In this document: one piece after another, positions 39,901-47,756 of the stretch
Layout: every line of letters starts with the position of its first letter
How positions within the stretch are numbered: position 1 is the first letter of the stretch
NCBI GenBank assembly: GCA_003991915.1
Contig: RQTK01000088.1
Coordinates: 591,340 to 655,339, forward strand
From: Elysia chlorotica
Lineage: Eukaryota; Mollusca; Gastropoda; Plakobranchidae
DNA: 64,000 bases
Reading direction: 5' to 3'
Translations under genes and position numbers: made by a program
The notes under the pieces: generated by a model
Databases searched by the model: none
What the model saw: the letters and a program-made list of their open reading frames with translations, nothing else
What the model was told of the DNA's origin: nothing

Positions 39901-42900
39901 TTTGAATACAAAGAAAAATTCTATAAAAAAAAGTGTGATAATGATATGATATGAAAAGATTGGTACTCTCTTGTAGCCTATCCCCCCAAAAAAGATAGTG
40001 GATTGCACAGATGTGTATCATTAAAAATTATTTTGTTCATCACAAGCTGTTATACTCTGATTATTGAACGAAAATTCTTGAGAGGTATGCTCTGGTCTTA
40101 AAATGTATATACATTATTTACAAAAGATTGTCAAAATAAAAGATATAAAACTATGAATAACATAGCTAGTTAGTGATGAAAAGATAATATGTTTATTAAC
40201 TTGATAAGATAATAACCTATGAATTTTGCTTTATCTTCATTTTTATTTTACAAGAACTATTTGCCTGTATTGCATTAGGCGTAAATTTTAACATTCATGA
40301 AAAAGAAACAAGATAGTCAAAGCTTTAGTTCAATGTATAAAACAGTAAATGTTTATAATAGACATAACAATATGCAACTTTATTATTTCAGTTAATTATG
40401 ATGTTTTCAGAAATACTATAGAAAACAAATGTTTAATAGCTATTGAATATTCATGTAGCACAGAGTTGCATTTATATGAAACCGTCGTGGTTTTTTCCTC
40501 TATCTAAAGATAATCATTTTGGATGTTATCGAAGTCGTTCCAGAGCCTGGCCAACCTCTTACCAAAAACAAGATCAAGGTTAGAACTTTGTGCTGTCTGA
40601 ACCATTCATTTATGCTAAAATTCGTTAAACAGAGAGTTGTCTGTCTTAAAACCTTTGTTGTCATTGTGCCCTCCCGATTCAGGGTTGACATGCAGACTCA
40701 GCCTTGTGTATAATGTGATAGGCAAAATAACGCTCTGTAATCCTGTCGCCGTATAGGATCTTCCATGAGACCCATTATTTAGATAAAGCTGTGCATTGAC
40801 CTACTGCAGACCTGCCAACATTACGCTTTGGGCGTAATAAACGCGGCAAATTACGCTTTACGCCCCGTCCTTGTCATATTACTTCCGGTCCTTGTCATAT
40901 ATTACGCCAAGTTGAAAATAAAACAATCTATTACCTTAACTTCTAGCCACTGGTTCAGATATGATCCAAGAGAATAGACTTCATACACACTATCGATATT
41001 ACCTATTCGATTATGAAGTACTTTCGTTTTCACTAGTTTTATACTTTGATTTACCGCATATCGATAGTCAGCTTTATGTATACTAGCGTCCGGTATTTGT
41101 TTTTCGTTTGGGTTGTGTTCAATAGTGTAAAACAAAGTTGATGTCTGCATCGCAAAGCATCAATTTGCATTGATCAATGTTTTGACCGTGACCAATGTAA
41201 GTTAAAGAATGTAGGACTCGCCTCGTATGTCAATTTGCCCTCCCGATTCAGGGTTGACATGCCATATGTTTTAATGTCAAACAATCCTGTGCTAGTGTGA
41301 GGTTTACATGTAGCTGGGTCCCTGTCCACTCTTTTAAGTCGTCGTACCACTTCCTGCTGGGTCTGCCCTTTTCTTCCTTCCATTCTGCCTTTTAGGATTG
41401 TTTGAGCGAGGCTTCATGCCTTGCTATGTGGCGAAATAAGACAGTTTGTGATGTCGAATGCTTTCCACAAATTCTTTTTTAACACCAAGTGTTCTCAAGA
41501 CTTCTTGGATTTTATTCTGTTTTTATTACTTATTCTTGCTTGTCATCAAAATACCCACATCTCGAAAGCTTCTAGTCTCTAAATTGATTTGTTTGTAGAC
41601 AGTCCATGTTCTGTCACTGTATTGCAGTAAGGAAAATGCATAAATGTATATTTTAGATCTCTTGAAATTTCTCTTGACATGAATAAGTCCTTTAGTTCCA
41701 TAAACGTTGATTTGCTTGTGCTATTCTGATCTCTTTTTCTTTCATAACTTTGCCATTACTAGATTTTGCTTAAGTAACTATCAACTCATACAGGCTATGT
41801 TGAATGATTATAGAGAGCCCTATGTACAAAGTACCAATGATATGGGGCTGCTGAAAGAAAATAAATCATGCAGAAAATAGATACTGAAGATGACTATACG
41901 ATAAAAAGATTGAGAATATTAGAATACTTGATATCTTTATGTTACAATATGGGTTGAATGATTAACTTAGTATGAAAGTTACAGTTAATTTCTTATATGC
42001 TTAGTGACATTCTTTTGCATTGAATTTTAATTGTTTGAAAAAAAAATGTTTTGTGCATTCTATTACAATTTGAAATACTCGTTTACTTCTCACATCTGCT
42101 TCTCTAAAATGAAATTGCACTGTCTACTGTGCCTTCCCCCCTCTCAATCTTACAGGTATTATATGATAAAGAGCAGAAAGGTCCTGTATCTGCCATCTCT
42201 TACCTTAATGGTCTTCTTGTCACAGCCATTGGTCAGAAGGTTAGTACATTTTAATGGTTTACACAAATATTTCATCTTCAAAATTAACAACTGCAAAACA
42301 TACAGCCACAGTTGTAATAATTTGAGAAGAAAGAAGAAAATTATTGAAAAAAATCCCTTTTTGGTCAAGGAAATTGTTATAAGTGATGTGTTTGAAATGT
42401 TACAGTCATAACCTGTCTCTTTTTGGGATCAATTTTTGATGTAAAAACATTGATTAATTTATTTTGTAATGAAAAGGAACAGGCATTCAATGCAAAAAAT
42501 ATACACGGCCTTTACACATAGCTTTTCATTTTTATTTGTTATGATGGAAAATGATGTTTTCTTTTTTAAATGCATGCAAAATGATATAACGATCTTTTAG
42601 CCCCCCAGCCCCCCCCTCTCCGTCACCCCTTTTTATTTTATTTTTTTAGAAAAGAAAAAAAGTCATGTACAATGTCAAACTTACATGTGACATCATATCA
42701 CACTAAAAGTGTTCTTTCTAAAACCTCTGTACACACAGATTTATATCTGGCAGCTCAAAGATGACGACCTTTTGGGTGTTGCATTTATTGACTCTCTCGT
42801 CTACATACACTCCATCACCATCATCAAAAATCTCATATTAGCAGCTGATGTTCTTAAAAGTGTAGCTCTTTATCGGTACCAAGAGGATCTGAGAGTGCTT

Positions 42901-43094
42901 TCCTATGTCAGCAGGGTAAGATACTGTTATTTTCTACCTGTCTAATTGTCTTCCTTTCTTTTTATTTGTAACCCTGTTGGTGTTATGCTTTTTTAATCTC
43001 TCGCTGTCTGTCTGTTTGTCTTTTCGACCATCTGCTGTCTCTGTCTGTCTGTCTGTTTCACTCACTCTCTCCCTCTCTATCTCTTTCTCTTTCC

Positions 43095-43149
<55 letters not shown>

Positions 43150-46100
43150 TCTCTCTCACTTTTTTATCCAAAGAGTTTACTGTATTTGGTTATAGTAATA
43201 AATATATATTTCTGTATAGTTTTAATTTGGTTCTAAGTTTTCCTCTTTTGCCCTTGTGTTCATTATTTACCTTTCTTATATTCTTTTAAACTTAACCTGA
43301 ACCTAAAATACGTTTTTGAAAATGATGGTTGTGTCAGTAAGTTTTCATCTTCAGATGTTAATGTATTACGATTTTTTGGTTTATGTCATTTGATATTTCT
43401 TCATTTTACAGCGTGTGTTTTAATCTTTTGTTGTTGATGTTTGTTTGTTTTTTCAACTCACAGGACTTGAAGAAGACAAAAGCTCAAGAGGAAGGCAAGA
43501 CATGATAGATCCTATGCTTGCTCATTCTATTACTATGAGGCTAGTCCTCTAATGTATGGGGTTCCCTAATTTTTGGGGTTCTAAAGTGGAAAGGGGGGAT
43601 AGGCTGAGACAGACAAGACAAACCTTCCCTTCTACGCTGGGGGGACGGGCAAGGCTAGGCATTTAATTTTTTTTTATGAGTGAGGCAGGAGATTGATAGT
43701 TAAAACCGGGGATATTACCCTATTGGTGTTCTAATTTAGTATTGTTCCCCCATTCCCTTTTTTTTATTGTTTTTTCAACTCACAGGACTTGAAGCCTTTG
43801 GAAAGCTATGCTGTGCAGTACACTGTTGATGGAGAAGATCTTGGCTTTGTTGGTGAGTGACACATGTTAGTAAGTTTTAATTATTTTGTCTGATGGAAAT
43901 TCTGCTCTACTGTAAATGCTGTTAGTATAGCTGGTAATGTCTTCAACACAGTATGTGCATTTTTGCTATTTATTAACCATCACTTTTTAAATTGTGTATT
44001 TTGTTTCTCTTGCAGTGACAGACAGGAACAAAAACTTGCTTGTCTTGACATACTCACCAGAGAGTAAGTGAAATACTCGCCCTATGTAATGTAACAATTT
44101 TAGGTGAGGTTTAATTTGAAATCTTCACAAAGTTAAAAAAAAACTATTTTGCCTAAAATGGGAAATTAAAACCAAGGTAGTCTTTCTTTGCAAAGGAGTT
44201 AATAAAAGAATGTTGATTTTTTTTAGACGTTAATTCATTTTTTTTTTTTTTTTGGTTTAGAGACTGAGATCTTTTTGGAACATTAATCGTTGTTTTGACA
44301 ATTTACTAAAATTTTGATTCAAAAAATTAAGTAGGATAACTGGGCCCAAAATCTATGTAAACTATGTTGGTATTAGAATATTTTCTTAACTCATGCGGCA
44401 CTTTGAAGGCTGCCTGATGGCCAGATTGCCAGTCTGGGTCTGGCACGGGTGACTGGGTGTGAAAAAATGGCCATGTTACCCAAGATTTCTACGGGGTGTA
44501 TCTTGCTCCTTCCTCAGCCCTTTCCTTTCTTAGAGATCCAGGCTATAATAATGTGACTGGGAGGCTGAGAATCCTCCAAAGTAATCATTGGTTGTTATTT
44601 TATGAGCCTGTACACCCATTCACGATTTTCTTGCTTGATAGAAAGAGGAGGAATGAAGGATGAATGAAGGCCCACTACCAGTGGCAGTTACTCGGCACCC
44701 CGCAGTGCCCAGTTGGGAGGTGCTAAGTCAGTGAAGTAGCCCCGAGCGGAAACAGTAGTTCTTTCTCAGCGAGGCAATCAACTGGCGTGCTGCGCTTCAT
44801 GGGTTAAAGAACAAAAAAAACCAAAAAAACCTAAAACAACAGTCAATTTTTGTTATTATTATTTCAGTGAGAGAGAGCCATGGAGGCAACAGGTTACTGC
44901 GGCGTGCAGACTTCAACCTTGGCTCCCATGTGAATACCATGTTCCGCGTGCGCTGCAAGCTAGAGGATCCCTCTGCCCCCGGCCAGAAAAATCAGGCTGC
45001 TGTGGAGAATAGGCATGTCACATATTTTGGTGAGGAGAACGTATACATTTTGTTTGAACTTCAAATGTTTGTAGTGTTTCAAGAGGTGTTATATAGCCAT
45101 TCTATATTATAGTTTTAAAATGTTTTTAATCTTCAAATATTGATGCATTGGAGGCTGCTGTTTATATGTAAATTTTAGTCAGGATATGATTCAGGCAAAG
45201 AAGTCACATATGAACAGTTATTGAAATACAAAAAGGAAAAGTAAAGACAAGTTAAATTATATTTAAATGCCATCAGAGGAATATCATTTTAATGATCTTT
45301 TTAAAGAAAAATAGAAAAAAAATGAAAAGTTAGATAAATCTATATGTCTTTGTGTTCTGCACTGTTTATGCTCCAGAAAAATTGGCCCAAATGGGACATG
45401 CAAGCTTTTGCTACCTATTCTCAGCATTTTACTTGTGTATTTTCAGCTACTCTTGATGGTAGCATAGGCTATATTATGCCCATTCCAGAGAAGATGTTCA
45501 GAAGACAGCAGATGTTACAAACTTCTATGATCTCTCAGCTTCCCAGTCCTGCAGGGCTCAACCCTAAAGCTTACAGGTAAACAAAAGCTAACAAAGATAA
45601 AGCAGATGGTAATAAGTATAAGAATAGTTGTATTTTGGATAGAATTTATCAGTTTCTGAAAAATATTACGCAATTTTTATTTAATAATAAAAAAAAACAA
45701 CTAACAAAGATAAAGCAGATAGTAACAAGTATAAGAGTAGTTGTATTTAGGACAGAATTTATTAGTTTCTAAAAATATAAGGCCATTTTTATTTTATTAT
45801 TATTTTAAAAAATAAATAAAGTTTACTACTTTTACCTCTTGCTCTCAATTATATATACTACACTTTTGAAACGGAATGAACTGGAAAATCGAGTAGTTTT
45901 TTTTAATAAACAGAGACAGAAGAAAGTATAATGGTGATGAATCGTAGAAAATGAAAACATTAGTAATCCTTTTTTTTTATTGCATTAATAATTTTTTTTG
46001 AAATTGTGATGAATGAATGAGTATGTCTTTCTTCAACTTGCAGTGAAAAGCCAGAGAGAAGTTTCAGCTTAGATTCAGTAAACTGCTGATCAAAAGAAAA

Positions 46101-47081
46101 TAATTTAATTTATTCTTCAATTTTAAGTACAGTTGTGCCTAATGTTTTTCTTATGTTGTTTCCTCCAGAACACTTAAGGCCTTTCACACAGATCTGAGCA
46201 ATCCCCAACGCAACATTTTAGATGGAGAACTTTGCTGGAAGTTTGTCTATCTTTCCACCATGGAAAGGAATGAAGTGGCCCGAAAAATTGGAACATCAGA
46301 GGATCAGGTTAGCTGGAAACATAATGCCTATGCTCTCTTCTTGAAAAACATAGATATGCAGTGGTTGTGTCAGTGAACTTTGAGGTGTTGTCATTTTGTC
46401 TAATGTTAATTATTGGTAGCGGCATGTGGGTTTCAGCAGTTCAATTTTCAGTAAAGAGTGCTACTTTTGTTTGGTATTGTGTGCAGGATATTGTTTTAAA
46501 ATGGGTATAAAATATAACCACATTTGGTTGTTGATGAAACACTTTTTTTTTATTTTGCTTTTTCTTTATATATCATTCATATAATTAATATGAGTGTTTC
46601 CAACATTAAAAAAAATATGTTTCTATGTATACAAAATCCCAACAAAACTAAAAACATTATTTTATTACTCGTTATAATGTGTTATCCTTGAGCACCTTGA
46701 GCTAATGTGAGAACAAGCAAAAGCAAAGAAGTCTTTTCAACCCCAATATGTAAAATATGGCTTTATTTATAAACTGTAAATTAAGTTGGACACCATGCAC
46801 TCCCTGGAATATATTCGATGTATGCACACTGTACACTGTAAACTTTTTAGCTTTTTTCTTCTTCTTTTTAATACCTCTGCTTATCATTTTAAGAGCTTCT
46901 ACAATACATGTAAATGAAATAGATCAATATGACATTAATCTGCACACAAGTCTGTGCAGCTTAACATGTGATCACATTGGCTTTATTCATCTTATTTAAA
47001 CTTATAATCAATTCTTTTTTTTTTAATCAACAGATCATTGAGGATTTGATGGAACTTGATCGCCTGGCTGCTCATTTCTGA
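15110..47081 (+). CDS. CPSF1: Cleavage and polyadenylation specificity factor subunit 1 (CPSF160), complete coding region
   Basis: CPSF1 is the large beta-propeller scaffold of the CPSF complex. With WDR33, CPSF30 and FIP1 it forms the nuclear module that recognises the AAUAAA signal and directs cleavage and poly(A) addition. I built 36 coding exons, each bounded by AG/GT sites, with every phase joining. They give 1452 residues, close to human CPSF1. The protein starts [13 protein letters not shown] (human MYAVYKQAHPPTG) and ends LAAHF (human VTAHF). Conserved blocks include [58 protein letters not shown] and [17 protein letters not shown]. The N-terminal propellers (MMS1-N type) and the C-terminal CPSF_A region are both present. 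Basic stretches at SKKRR and [12 protein letters not shown] fit nuclear localisation. No frameshift or in-frame stop was found. Confidence 0.97.
15649..15694 (+). CDS. CPSF1: CPSF1 coding exon 2 (residues 49-64)
   Basis: A 46-nt exon encoding [15 protein letters not shown], a variable linker matching the TKNDRSTEG region of human. Accepted because only this piece joins exons 1 and 3 in frame. Confidence 0.75.
15996..16123 (+). CDS. CPSF1: CPSF1 coding exon 3 (residues 64-106)
   Basis: Encodes [12 protein letters not shown] and [13 protein letters not shown], aligned with human AASFSFFGNVMSM and LAGAKRDALLLSF. Confidence 0.95.
16515..16571. repeat. (TC)n microsatellite
   Basis: Nearly pure CT repeat in CPSF1 intron 3, followed by a longer CT-rich stretch to about 16660. 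Confidence 0.95.
17324..17535 (+). repeat. Long (GAA)n tract, copy 1
   Basis: About 210 bp of GAA with a pure core from about 17373 to 17491. GAA is on the CPSF1 sense strand. It produces artefactual poly-Glu, poly-Lys and poly-Ser open frames in three readings. Confidence 0.97.
17509..18158 (+). repeat. Tandem duplication of unique flank plus GAA tract
   Basis: About 235 bp following the first GAA tract (from AATAATAAGGAGGAGTGGG to CAAAGACTTTTTCAGTAAA) recurs after the second tract with only a few differences. The unit therefore duplicated together with its microsatellite. Confidence 0.92.
17758..17928 (+). repeat. Long (GAA)n tract, copy 2
   Basis: About 170 bp, interrupted by a few AAA triplets, inside CPSF1 intron 3. 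Confidence 0.97.
18590..18847. repeat. CT-rich microsatellite block
   Basis: Three rounds of CT-rich sequence each followed by an A/T spacer like AATTTAA-TTCAACCTT, then a purer CT run at about 18780-18815. Confidence 0.85.
19560..19640 (+). CDS. CPSF1: CPSF1 coding exon 4 (residues 107-133)
   Basis: Encodes [15 protein letters not shown], near-identical to human [21 protein letters not shown] donor, phase 0. Confidence 0.97.
20385..20530 (+). CDS. CPSF1: CPSF1 coding exon 5 (residues 134-182)
   Basis: Encodes [17 protein letters not shown] and [10 protein letters not shown], conserved propeller strands. Confidence 0.97.
20967..21140 (-). repeat. SINE-like dispersed repeat, copy 2
   Basis: Shares ATTTTATGTGCTGCCACAC and ACCATGACTCCTGTCTCAG with the copy at 7752-7990. 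On the minus strand it ends in CGTTAAACCAACTAAACTCA. Confidence 0.8.
21257..21397 (+). CDS. CPSF1: CPSF1 coding exon 6 (residues 182-229)
   Basis: Encodes [20 protein letters not shown] and [15 protein letters not shown], matching human [26 protein letters not shown] in order and spacing. Confidence 0.97.
22610..22749 (+). CDS. CPSF1: CPSF1 coding exon 7 (residues 229-276)
   Basis: Encodes [19 protein letters not shown] and [16 protein letters not shown], ending PIPKPI before the donor. Confidence 0.97.
23248..23358 (+). CDS. CPSF1: CPSF1 coding exon 8 (residues 276-313)
   Basis: Encodes [20 protein letters not shown], among the most conserved CPSF1 blocks. Confidence 0.97.
23751..23844 (+). 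CDS. CPSF1: CPSF1 coding exon 9 (residues 313-344)
   Basis: Encodes [19 protein letters not shown] and LSLKGGEL, aligned with human [24 protein letters not shown]. Confidence 0.95.
24271..24358 (+). CDS. CPSF1: CPSF1 coding exon 10 (residues 344-373)
   Basis: Encodes [19 protein letters not shown] and ASSVLTTC. Confidence 0.96.
24526..24691 (+). CDS. CPSF1: CPSF1 coding exon 11 (residues 374-429)
   Basis: Encodes [18 protein letters not shown], then an acidic/basic linker with SKKRRIE, which sits where human has PPSKKKRVD. Confidence 0.97.
25072..25169 (+). CDS. CPSF1: CPSF1 coding exon 12 (residues 429-461)
   Basis: Encodes [16 protein letters not shown] and ASYSFE. GTAAGT donor. Confidence 0.96.
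25216..25427 (+). mobile_element. piggyBac-like terminal fragment (TTAA plus CCCATTAAGCG)
   Basis: It begins TTAACCCATTAAGCGTGGCA and is homologous over about 210 bp to the reverse complement of 44595-44807 (shared ACTGGGCACTGCG, GCCGAGTAACTGCCAC and GGGCCTTCATTCATCCTT). TTAA followed by CCC is the piggyBac-type terminus. Its other end was not found. Confidence 0.75.
27041..27115 (+). repeat. tRNA-like SINE head
   Basis: CTGGCTCAAGTGGCAGAGC resembles a box A and TAGCTCGAAACC, about 40 nt on, resembles box B. There is no full tRNA cloverleaf, so a SINE-type Pol III promoter is more likely than a tRNA gene. Confidence 0.4.
27881..27923 (+). repeat. (TTG)n microsatellite
   Basis: About 14 TTG units in CPSF1 intron 12. 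Confidence 0.95.
28345..28500 (+). CDS. CPSF1: CPSF1 coding exon 13 (residues 462-513)
   Basis: Encodes [19 protein letters not shown] and [13 protein letters not shown], nearly unchanged from human. Confidence 0.98.
28861..29061 (+). CDS. CPSF1: CPSF1 coding exon 14 (residues 514-580)
   Basis: Encodes [18 protein letters not shown], an acidic Glu-rich insert ([16 protein letters not shown]) and [11 protein letters not shown]. The insert corresponds to the variable acidic loop in human. Confidence 0.97.
29584..29725 (+). CDS. CPSF1: CPSF1 coding exon 15 (residues 581-628)
   Basis: Encodes [20 protein letters not shown], then [18 protein letters not shown]. Confidence 0.97.
30382..30557 (+). 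CDS. CPSF1: CPSF1 coding exon 16 (residues 628-686)
   Basis: Encodes [12 protein letters not shown] and [19 protein letters not shown]. Confidence 0.97.
31300..31390 (-). repeat. SINE-like dispersed repeat, partial copy
   Basis: Short match (CACATTATACTGACA, then CCAA-CAGT) to the body of the 20967-21140 repeat, in CPSF1 intron 16. Weak copy. Confidence 0.4.
31465..31601 (+). CDS. CPSF1: CPSF1 coding exon 17 (residues 687-732)
   Basis: Encodes [11 protein letters not shown] (human YRDLSGMFTTE), followed by a Lys/Glu-rich variable linker. Confidence 0.96.
31950..32045 (+). CDS. CPSF1: CPSF1 coding exon 18 (residues 732-764)
   Basis: Encodes [13 protein letters not shown], matching human DDEEEMLYGDSGS. 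Confidence 0.96.
32635..32707 (+). CDS. CPSF1: CPSF1 coding exon 19 (residues 764-788)
   Basis: Encodes [14 protein letters not shown], matching human THWCLLVRENGTME. Confidence 0.95.
33130..33440. repeat. Possible inserted repeat starting CAGACCTGCCA
   Basis: A GC-richer block in intron 19 with CAGACCTGCCATTCATACCG and internal inverted CCCGATTT/AAATCGGG pairs. CAGACCTGCCA recurs near 40807 beside a palindromic ATTACGC-rich stretch. The family is not identified. Confidence 0.35.
33637..33743 (+). CDS. CPSF1: CPSF1 coding exon 20 (residues 789-824)
   Basis: Encodes [20 protein letters not shown], then RTLVDSG, aligned with human [20 protein letters not shown]. Confidence 0.96.
34239..34335 (+). 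CDS. CPSF1: CPSF1 coding exon 21 (residues 824-856)
   Basis: Encodes [20 protein letters not shown], matching human [20 protein letters not shown]. Confidence 0.96.
34580..36150 (-). mobile_element. Internally deleted piggyBac-like element in CPSF1 intron 21
   Basis: It contains the N-terminal and C-terminal parts of a piggyBac-family transposase on the minus strand, without the middle. A TTAA at about 34579-34582 followed by CTCTACTCTATCCC could be the left end. The right end was not found, so the outer limits are approximate. Confidence 0.7.
34861..35746 (-). pseudogene. piggyBac (PGBD-type) transposase, catalytic core deleted
   Basis: The upstream part (35746 down to about 35180) has an acidic N-terminus, an [13 protein letters not shown] helix, [30 protein letters not shown] and [11 protein letters not shown], the N-terminal half of the DDE_Tnp_1_7 domain. 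It then jumps to C-terminal sequence ([19 protein letters not shown] in another frame) and a Cys-rich tail (CYQC-x16-CKSC, then HKGHCF) like the piggyBac zinc-binding end. The segment with the catalytic Asp residues is missing and the frame shifts at the join. The gene cannot encode an active transposase. Confidence 0.85.
36376..36654 (+). CDS. CPSF1: CPSF1 coding exon 22 (residues 857-949)
   Basis: The largest coding exon. Encodes [27 protein letters not shown], a basic then Glu-rich disordered insert, and [11 protein letters not shown]. The acceptor is AAG rather than CAG. Confidence 0.96.
37178..37645 (+). mobile_element. Degenerate CR1/L2/Rex1-type LINE remnant
   Basis: Broken frames on the plus strand read [20 protein letters not shown] with KTEIMF, and later KRTALAA in the place of the LHWLPV block. 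These follow the order of the C-terminal RT region of CR1-like LINEs. Stops and shifts are frequent, so the copy is old. It lies in CPSF1 intron 22. Confidence 0.7.
37839..37991 (+). CDS. CPSF1: CPSF1 coding exon 23 (residues 950-1000)
   Basis: Encodes [20 protein letters not shown], then [14 protein letters not shown]. Confidence 0.98.
38171..38287 (+). CDS. CPSF1: CPSF1 coding exon 24 (residues 1001-1039)
   Basis: Encodes [19 protein letters not shown] and YHCESK. Confidence 0.98.
38526..38616 (+). CDS. CPSF1: CPSF1 coding exon 25 (residues 1040-1070)
   Basis: Encodes [18 protein letters not shown] (human VYAVATSTNTPCARIPRM), then a variable acidic stretch. AAG acceptor. Confidence 0.95.
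38989..39073 (+). CDS. CPSF1: CPSF1 coding exon 26 (residues 1070-1098)
   Basis: Encodes [20 protein letters not shown] and WEIIPDT. Confidence 0.96.
39532..39673 (+). CDS. CPSF1: CPSF1 coding exon 27 (residues 1098-1145)
   Basis: Encodes [19 protein letters not shown] and [11 protein letters not shown], ending at GEDVVARGR; start of the CPSF_A region. Confidence 0.97.
40510..40578 (+). CDS. CPSF1: CPSF1 coding exon 28 (residues 1146-1168)
   Basis: Encodes [20 protein letters not shown], the most conserved signature of the family. AAG acceptor, GTTAGA donor. Confidence 0.97.
40660..41755 (-). mobile_element. Degenerate LINE 3' region(s) in CPSF1 intron 28
   Basis: The minus strand encodes the end of an endonuclease/RT polyprotein in broken frames: [28 protein letters not shown], then after a one-base shift [16 protein letters not shown] and a stop after HMACQP. 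A 25-bp sequence just after that stop (41238-41262) recurs at about 40668-40692. This indicates a second, shorter 3' fragment of the same family in the same orientation. Confidence 0.8.
42156..42239 (+). CDS. CPSF1: CPSF1 coding exon 29 (residues 1169-1196)
   Basis: Encodes [19 protein letters not shown] and TAIGQK. Confidence 0.97.
42739..42915 (+). CDS. CPSF1: CPSF1 coding exon 30 (residues 1197-1255)
   Basis: Encodes [37 protein letters not shown] and LSYVSR. Confidence 0.98.
43092..43151. repeat. (CT)n microsatellite
   Basis: CT repeat in CPSF1 intron 30, preceded by TCTG/CTGT-rich sequence. Confidence 0.95.
43445..43794 (+). repeat. 294-bp insertion with 28-bp direct repeats duplicating a splice acceptor
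   Basis: A 28-bp sequence (poly-T, CAACTCACAG, then GACTTGAAG) occurs exactly at 43445-43472 and 43767-43794. Between them lie 294 bp unlike the flanks. The repeat spans the intron 30/exon 31 junction, so the insertion created a second copy of the acceptor and of the first three codons of exon 31. The reading from the upstream copy meets a stop after about 13 codons, so only the downstream copy gives a functional exon. Confidence 0.85.
43786..43852 (+). CDS. CPSF1: CPSF1 coding exon 31 (residues 1256-1278)
   Basis: Encodes [15 protein letters not shown] and DLGFV (human DAKPLEVYSVDFMVD, QLGFL). It uses the downstream copy of the duplicated acceptor. Confidence 0.95.
44016..44063 (+). CDS. 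CPSF1: CPSF1 coding exon 32 (residues 1278-1294)
   Basis: Short exon encoding [15 protein letters not shown] (human SDRDRNLMVYMYLPE). Confidence 0.95.
44386..44807 (-). mobile_element. TTAA-flanked piggyBac-like MITE
   Basis: About 420 bp bounded by TTAA at 44386-44389 and 44804-44807. Read inward, the ends are TTAACTCATGCGGCA and TTAACCCATGAAGCGCAGCA, imperfect inverted termini. The right half matches 25216-25427 in inverted orientation. It has no coding capacity. It lies in CPSF1 intron 32. Confidence 0.75.
44868..45029 (+). CDS. CPSF1: CPSF1 coding exon 33 (residues 1294-1348)
   Basis: Encodes [20 protein letters not shown], then a variable loop and ENRHVTYF. Confidence 0.97.
45447..45576 (+). 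CDS. CPSF1: CPSF1 coding exon 34 (residues 1348-1391)
   Basis: Encodes [20 protein letters not shown] and AGLNPKAYR. Confidence 0.97.
45588..45810. repeat. Tandem duplication of about 115 bp
   Basis: Two copies of a unit starting CTAACAAAGATAAAGCAGAT and containing ATAGTTGTATTT or its variant, in CPSF1 intron 34; a few percent diverged. Confidence 0.85.
46169..46307 (+). CDS. CPSF1: CPSF1 coding exon 35 (residues 1391-1437)
   Basis: Encodes [20 protein letters not shown] and [10 protein letters not shown]. Confidence 0.97.
47034..47081 (+). CDS. CPSF1: CPSF1 coding exon 36 (residues 1438-1452 and stop)
   Basis: Encodes [15 protein letters not shown] and TGA, matching the human C-terminus ILDDLLETDRVTAHF. 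Confidence 0.97.
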   Translation: MIEDLMELDRLAAHF

Positions 47082-47750
47082 CCTTTGTTTCATTTATCAA
47101 CACTTGTTTATTCTTTTTACAAACATTATCATAAAAAAATTACAAAAGGATATCAACTTTGCTCCTTTGTTATTTAAGCCATTGAAAGTTGAACCAGATG
47201 TATTTTCCACTTCTTCATTAAACAAAGTTTTAAACAGAATAAGCCTACTACTTTTTGTCTAAAAAGTAAATTACTTGGCCTCCTTGAATCACGATCATTG
47301 AATATCTTATCATCCAAAGATGTTTTTTTTTATGACTTTGTATTGATTTCCAATGACTAGTCCTCTGCAAAAAGAAGTAGAATTTTAAAATGTTGACACT
47401 GAAAACAATAGTTCTTTTTACCTCATAACCTTATGTAGGTTTTGTAAGCTTGTTCAACTTGGCTTTTGTGGCAGATCTGTCATTACAATAATTTTTAAAG
47501 AAAATGTTTTCACCATGTTGTATGAATTAAATCTTTTTTGTTAATATGACACTGTTCTGTTAATATTTCTTTGTTACGTGAACTTTTTGTTGTGTAAGCA
47601 TAGAATATCTTTTTAAAAAAATCGTGTAATTCTTATATACTAAATTTTCTTATTTTAGGAGAGTAAGTCACTTTTCGTTTATGTTCAGTAGCATATTTTT
47701 TAAAGCCTTCAAATGTAAACAGTCGACTTCTTATGGTTATTGTTGTGTTT

Positions 47751-47756
47751 ATTAAA
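47751..47756 (+). terminator. CPSF1: Candidate CPSF1 polyadenylation signal (ATTAAA)
   Basis: ATTAAA 670 nt after the stop, followed by a T-rich then G-rich stretch. Other ATTAAA sites lie at about 47217 and 47526. I see no AATAAA between the stop and 49434, so a variant signal is likely used. Confidence 0.4.

Noticed and set aside
42977-43195. 72-residue Ser/Leu-rich open frame
   Set aside because: Translation of a CT microsatellite in CPSF1 intron 30; the same applies to similar frames near 18636, 50375, 51405 and 59644.
43464-43504. Alternative CPSF1 exon from the upstream duplicated acceptor
   Set aside because: Reads [13 protein letters not shown] then a stop. It is a consequence of the insertion, not a conserved exon.
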